From: Chloroflexota bacterium
GTDB lineage: Bacteria; Chloroflexota; UBA11872
Assembly: GCA_026707185.1 (NCBI GenBank)
Contig: JAPOXI010000019.1
Location: forward strand, 1 to 9,133
Length of the DNA stretch: 9,133 bases
Reading direction: 5' to 3'
The notes under the pieces are model-generated. The model saw only the letters and a program-made list of their open reading frames with translations. It ran no database searches and was not told where the DNA came from. The position numbers were made by a program, and so were the translations under genes. The first letter of the stretch is position 1. Every line of letters starts with the position of its first letter. Below, in pieces: positions 6,077 to 9,133 of this stretch.

Positions 6077-7266
6077 AGCTCATGCCCCATTCGTGCTCGT
6101 TTGGTCTCGAGGTAGCGACGGTTATGCGTCCCGGGCTCCACCGCCAGCGGCAACTGCTGAACCACCTTCAATCCGTAGGCCCGGAAGCCGGCGGTTTTCT
6201 TGGGGTTGTTGGTGAGCAGACGCAGGTCGGTGATGCCGAGTTCGCGCAGGATCTGCGCGCCCACGCCGTAGTCGCGCAGGTCGGCGGCGAATCCCAGGTG
6301 GCGGTTGGCGTCCACGGTGTCCAGCCCCCGATCTTGCAGCTCGTAGGTCCGCAGCTTGTTGGCCAGTCCGATGCCGCGCCCTTCCTGCCGCATATACAGC
6401 ACGACCCCGCGACCCTCATCCGCAATCCGCGCCAGGGCGGCGTTCAACTGGTCGCCGCAATCGCAGCGCATCGAGCCGAACACGTCGCCGGTCAGGCACT
6501 CCGAGTGCACCCGAACCAGCGGCGGCGAGTTTCCGGTTAGATCGCCCAGCGTCAGCGCCACGTGGTCTTCTCCGGTTGTCGTGTCATGAAAGGCCACGGC
6601 CTGGAAGGCCCCACTGGCCGTCGGCAATTTGGCGGCGGCGACCTGATAGACGACGCGCTCATTGGCCCGCCGGTGGTGGACGATCTGGCTGATGCGCACG
6701 ACGGGGATGCGTGAATCGCCCGACGTCGAGGTCAGCCAGGGTTCCTGGAAGGCTGCGACGTTCGGCGTGTCGACGTGTGAGAGGACTGCCACTGGCGCGA
6801 GTCCGGCCAGCACGGCCAGGTCGACGGCGGCTTCAGTGTGTCCCAGGCGTCGGAGTACGCCACCTTCGCGTGCCCGAATCGGCGTGACCGGACCTGGCGA
6901 TTGGAAGTCGGCGCCATTGCGAATGGACGCCAGGGCCCGCACCACCGCGGCCGTTTGCTCGTCGCCGGTCGCCGCGGAATCGTCGGCGAGGCCCACGGAT
7001 GCGGCCAGCGCCGGGCGCCGTGCCAGCGGGTCTTCCGAATCCGGCAGCTGTTCGGTTAGCCCAAGATCGTCGAGCCGCCGTGCGGCGGCAGGGGCGTAAA
7101 TCTCGCCGTTGCCCAGGTCGCGCAGGCGGTTCAAAGTCTCGGCTCGCAGGTTCTCACCGGCTGCCACAACGTCCAGATCCGGCTGCGCCAAGCCGTCGTC
7201 GACGACCGCCACAATGCCGCCGCGCCTGATGCACTCAGTCGCGATGGCAACCGCGTCTCGGGTCAT
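6073..7266 (-). CDS. ribBA: RibBA-type fusion: degenerate DHBP synthase domain + intact GTP cyclohydrolase II
   Basis: Fusion of 397 residues. The C-terminal half (about 205-397) is GTP cyclohydrolase II, which opens GTP to 2,5-diamino-6-ribosylamino-pyrimidinone phosphate, the first riboflavin step. It keeps the zinc cysteines Cys257, Cys268 and Cys270 (ECLTGDVFGSMRCDCG), YMRQEGRGIGL at 291-301, and LLTNNPKK at 350-357. The N-terminal half (1-200) aligns without gaps to DHBP synthase (RibB) and keeps GGVLRRLGHTEAAVDL, but its active site is lost. The acidic loop DDEDRENEGD is DDGLAQPDLD at 23-32, PGHVFPL is PGPVTPI at 124-130, and the late catalytic Glu is His164. It is probably a pseudoenzyme domain, so functionally this may be only RibA. 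There is no frameshift: alternative frames do not restore the motif. It starts at ATG 7266, overlapping the ribE stop (ATGA), and overlaps ribH by 4 nt. Confidence 0.93.
   Translation of the reverse strand: MTRDAVAIATECIRRGGIVAVVDDGLAQPDLDVVAAGENLRAETLNRLRDLGNGEIYAPAAARRLDDLGLTEQLPDSEDPLARRPALAASVGLADDSAATGDEQTAAVVRALASIRNGADFQSPGPVTPIRAREGGVLRRLGHTEAAVDLAVLAGLAPVAVLSHVDTPNVAAFQEPWLTSTSGDSRIPVVRISQIVHHRRANERVVYQVAAAKLPTASGAFQAVAFHDTTTGEDHVALTLGDLTGNSPPLVRVHSECLTGDVFGSMRCDCGDQLNAALARIADEGRGVVLYMRQEGRGIGLANKLRTYELQDRGLDTVDANRHLGFAADLRDYGVGAQILRELGITDLRLLTNNPKKTAGFRAYGLKVVQQLPLAVEPGTHNRRYLETKRARMGHEL
6667..7266 (-). other. Degenerate DHBP synthase (RibB-like) domain of RibBA
   Basis: Residues 1-200 of RibBA. 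Against E. coli RibB as I recall it, the alignment runs with a constant offset of 10 from the acidic loop to the end of the core. Changes: Arg37 to Ala27, Glu38 to Gln28, Glu40 to Asp30, Cys67 to Tyr57, Asp113-Arg114 to Glu103-Gln104, His136 to Pro126, Glu174 to His164. Kept: Asp33 and Asp34 (Asp23, Asp24), Asp42 (Asp32) and His153 (His143). Metal binding and chemistry should be lost although the fold is preserved. Confidence 0.8.
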
Positions 7267-7913
7267 CGTGTCTCGTCCAGCCTGTACCCGGCCGCGCGCA
7301 ACCCGGCAATGGAAGGGCTGCCTAGTTTCTCCGGCTCCGGCACGCGTCCGTACTTGGCTAGCACGTCGGCTTCCAGGTTGGCGCGGTAACCGACGGGCGC
7401 CGCGCCAAGGGTGACGGAACGCAGCGTGTGCGGGATTAGGGCAACCGCGAACGTCGCGTCGTGCGGGTCGACCACGGTGAGGCTTACGCCGTCGAGCGTC
7501 ACGAAGCCCTTCGAGACGATGTAGCCCATGAGGTGGGTCGGCGCGGCAAAGCGCACGACTTCGGAATCGCCGTCGGGTTGGCGTTCGATCAGTTCGGCCG
7601 TGGCATCCACGTGGCCCTGTACGTAGTGCCCGCCCATGCGGTCCCCGTAGGCGAGCGGGCGTTCCAGGTTGACGGGACTGTCGACGGCTAGCTGGCCGAG
7701 GTTGGTCAGTCGCAGAGTCTCGGGGATGGCCTCCACTGAAATCTGGTTGTTCGACACGTTAACGGCGGTCAGGCAGGCACCGTTGACCGCGATGGAGTCG
7801 CCGACGCGCACACCGTCGGCGCAGACGTCCGATCGAAGCGTGAAGCGGCGCAGGCCCGCGGCGTGCTCTAGGCGAACCACGCGTCCGAGGTCCTCAACGA
7901 TGCCGGTAAACAC
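7263..7913 (-). CDS. ribE: Riboflavin synthase, alpha chain
   Basis: Converts two molecules of 6,7-dimethyl-8-ribityllumazine into riboflavin and the ribitylaminouracil, the final step of the pathway; the family is a cytosolic homotrimer. 216 residues, a normal length, made of two lumazine-binding barrels. The first barrel begins with the signature MFTGIVEDLG (1-10) and has GDSIAVNGACLT at 38-49 and ETLRLTNLG at 65-73. The second starts at GGHYVQGHVD (94-103) and has the matching LDGVSLTVVD at 140-149 and IPHTL at 160-164. The start is GTG at 7913, one base after the ribD stop (TGA-A-GTG). GGTGA just upstream, at the end of ribD, can act as ribosome site. The end overlaps ribBA as ATGA. In B. 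subtilis the same gene is called ribB (formerly) or ribE; order and neighbours match ribDEAH. Confidence 0.97.
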   Translation of the reverse strand: MFTGIVEDLGRVVRLEHAAGLRRFTLRSDVCADGVRVGDSIAVNGACLTAVNVSNNQISVEAIPETLRLTNLGQLAVDSPVNLERPLAYGDRMGGHYVQGHVDATAELIERQPDGDSEVVRFAAPTHLMGYIVSKGFVTLDGVSLTVVDPHDATFAVALIPHTLRSVTLGAAPVGYRANLEADVLAKYGRVPEPEKLGSPSIAGLRAAGYRLDETR

Positions 7914-7914
7914 T

Positions 7915-9000
7915 TCAGTTCACCGCCGGTCCGTAGCGCTGCAGGTCGCCCTCGATCACGGTGTCCTCGCCGACGCTGCTGACGCGCGGACAAGCCAGCA
8001 GCGTCTCGACAGCGGCGGGCGCTGAGAGGCCATCCCCCATGGTCCAGGGCGCGACGAAGACCGCAAGGCTGTCGACGGCGCCGGCCGCCAGGAATGCACC
8101 GGTCAGCGTTGGTCCGGCCTCAAGCAGCACGGTCGAGAGACGAAGTGCGCCAAGGGTCTGCAACGCCGCATTGATGTCGACGCGTCCGGCGGCAGTGTGC
8201 GGGCAAATCAGCACCTCGGCGCCGGCTTTGTTGAGTTGGCCGACGCGCTGGAAAGGCGCGGCTGCTGTAGTCAGTATGAGCGAGCGTCCGTCGTGGCCAA
8301 CGACTCGAGACGACGGCGGGGTGCGCGCCTGTGAGTCAAGGACCACGCGCAGCGGTTGCCGGCCGTCGACAGGTGGCGGACGCACGGTGAGGCGGGAGTC
8401 GTCGACCAGAATCGAATCGACTCCGGTGATGATTGCGTCCGCCGCGTCACGCATTGCGTGGACACGACGCCAGGCGGCATCGCCGGTTATGCGTCCACCG
8501 CCCGAGGGCTGGGCGACTTTGCCGTCCGCTGTCACGGCCCACTTGGCGGAGACATGGGGACGGCCGGTTTCGGTGAGCTTGAAGTGTCCCTGCGCGAGAT
8601 CGCTGGCCGCGCGTGCACCGACGCCGGTCACGACTTGTACCCCCTGGCCGCGCAGGTAGTCGAAGCCGCCGCCACGGACTCCGGGGTTGGTGTCCGGTAT
8701 CGCCGCGACTACGCGGCTAATGCCAGACCGCAAGATTGCCTCTGTGCAAGGGGGTGTATGCCCGTAGTGATTGCAGGGTTCCAGCGTGACGACCAGCGTG
8801 GCGCCCCGCGCGTGGGAACCGGCGGCGCGCAGGGCCATGACCTCCGCGTGATCGCCTCCGGCTGGTTGGGTGGCGCCTTCGCCGAGGACGGTCCCATCGT
8901 CGCCGACAACCACGGCGCCAACCGGCGGATTGGGATGCGTGCGGCCCCTCGCCCGACGCGCCATATCCAGGGCACGAGCCATGGCGGACTCGTGTCTCAC
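7915..9000 (-). CDS. ribD: Bifunctional pyrimidine deaminase/reductase RibD
   Basis: Carries out the second and third steps after GTP cyclohydrolase II: deamination of the diaminopyrimidine, then NADPH reduction of the ribose to ribityl. 361 residues, typical of the fusion. Deaminase domain about 1-145: HPNPPVGAVVV at 22-32, the zinc and proton-shuttle motif HAE at 51-53, and LEPCNHYGHTPPC at 73-85 with zinc ligands Cys76 and Cys85. Reductase domain about 147-361: SAKWAVTADGKVA at 151-163, ITGDAAWRRVHAMRDAADAI at 171-190, DDSRLTVR at 200-207 and LLEAGPTL at 292-299 (Glu-Gly-Gly in most members). GTG 9000 is chosen because it places the AMARAL helix at residues 6-11, as in other RibD proteins. 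It has no clear Shine-Dalgarno, and the frame stays open upstream to the window edge, so the start is less certain than the product. First gene of the operon, below an FMN riboswitch. Confidence 0.94.
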   Translation of the reverse strand: MRHESAMARALDMARRARGRTHPNPPVGAVVVGDDGTVLGEGATQPAGGDHAEVMALRAAGSHARGATLVVTLEPCNHYGHTPPCTEAILRSGISRVVAAIPDTNPGVRGGGFDYLRGQGVQVVTGVGARAASDLAQGHFKLTETGRPHVSAKWAVTADGKVAQPSGGGRITGDAAWRRVHAMRDAADAIITGVDSILVDDSRLTVRPPPVDGRQPLRVVLDSQARTPPSSRVVGHDGRSLILTTAAAPFQRVGQLNKAGAEVLICPHTAAGRVDINAALQTLGALRLSTVLLEAGPTLTGAFLAAGAVDSLAVFVAPWTMGDGLSAPAAVETLLACPRVSSVGEDTVIEGDLQRYGPAVN

Positions 9001-9023
9001 TGCCGCGTCGGCGCTATGGCGTT

Positions 9024-9059
9024 CGCTCAGGGCAGTCGTCAGGTCGCGGGCCCTCAGCG
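9024..9059 (-). promoter_or_regulatory. Leader hairpin 2 between the riboswitch and ribD
   Basis: The 5' arm CGCTGAGGGC can pair with the 3' arm GCCCTGAGCG over nine of ten positions, with one internal G-G mismatch, across a 16-nt loop. It ends 23 nt before the GTG start of ribD and covers the only GAG near that start. Again there is no U-run. It might be the switching element, but base pairing was judged by eye only. Confidence 0.4.
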
Positions 9060-9076
9060 CGTTAAACCGCCGGGGC

Positions 9077-9103
9077 GTAGGCGTGCACGCGTCGCACGCC
9101 CAC
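9077..9103 (-). promoter_or_regulatory. Leader hairpin 1 just after the FMN aptamer
   Basis: A 10-bp stem starts on the base after the riboswitch end. The 5' arm GTGGGCGTGC pairs with the 3' arm GCACGCCTAC (nine Watson-Crick pairs and one G-U), around a 7-nt loop GACGCGT. No U-tract follows, so it is either a U-less terminator, part of the expression platform, or a structural spacer. Its arms do not contain a ribosome site for ribD. Confidence 0.55.
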
Positions 9104-9133
9104 GGCGCCTTCTCCCTTCCGGACTGTACCGTC
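9104..9133 (-). promoter_or_regulatory. FMN riboswitch (RFN element), 3' end only
   Basis: Read on the - strand, the last 30 bases match the conserved 3' end of the RFN element. They begin GACGGTACAGTCCGG and continue AAGGGAGAAGGC, to be compared with GACAGTGAAAGTCTGGATGGGAGAAGG in the B. subtilis rib leader. The 3' strand of closing stem P1 would be the AGAAGGCGCC end. The rest of the aptamer lies beyond the right edge. An FMN-sensing element directly above ribD is the expected control of this operon: FMN binding would lower expression. Confidence 0.85.

Noticed and set aside
7171..7200. Frameshift or sequencing error as the cause of the lost DHBP-synthase acidic loop.
   Set aside because: The alignment to RibB is gapless on both sides and neither other frame yields the Arg-Glu-x-Glu motif. 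Further active-site losses elsewhere in the domain agree with true degeneration.
1..9133. Searched for tRNA, rRNA, CRISPR repeats, insertion-sequence ends, toxin-antitoxin or defence genes.
   Set aside because: None seen: all substantial open space is taken by nine metabolic or enzyme genes, and no repeated units or transposase motifs were found by eye.

Overview
A 9.1 kb, GC-rich, gene-dense stretch of bacterial chromosome with almost no intergenic space. It carries two converging blocks: five genes on the + strand (1-5588) and a four-gene riboflavin operon on the - strand (5585-9000), with the end of an FMN riboswitch leader at the right edge. Nothing in it looks like a phage, insertion sequence, CRISPR array, tRNA or rRNA. 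The phylum cannot be fixed from this window. A Chloroflexota-like, environmental high-GC bacterium is a plausible guess from the gene mix and GTG-rich starts, but it is only a guess.

+ strand: (1) the C-terminal ~400 residues of an M32 metallocarboxypeptidase whose start lies left of the window; (2) a GNAT N-acetyltransferase with a long C-terminal extension; (3-5) a tightly coupled trio made of a xylose-isomerase-like TIM-barrel protein, a Gfo/Idh/MocA NAD(P)-dependent oxidoreductase and a class V PLP enzyme. Successive members of the trio overlap by 8 nt. The trio looks like a small catabolic or interconversion pathway for an unknown sugar or cyclitol-type substrate. Its coding strand is C-rich, whereas the two genes before it are G-rich.

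- strand: ribD, ribE (riboflavin synthase alpha), ribBA and ribH, in the classical order with 1-nt or 4-nt junctions. Together they cover riboflavin synthesis from GTP, except for the phosphatase step and one important question. The N-terminal DHBP-synthase half of RibBA keeps its fold-level alignment but has lost nearly all catalytic residues, while the GTP cyclohydrolase II half is intact. The four-carbon precursor therefore probably comes from a ribB gene elsewhere. Upstream of ribD (9001-9133) the transcript starts in-window with the 3' end of an FMN riboswitch, followed by two strong hairpins without a U-tract.

The blocks meet at a palindromic CTAG (5585-5588) that supplies the TAG stop codons of both the class V PLP enzyme gene and ribH.
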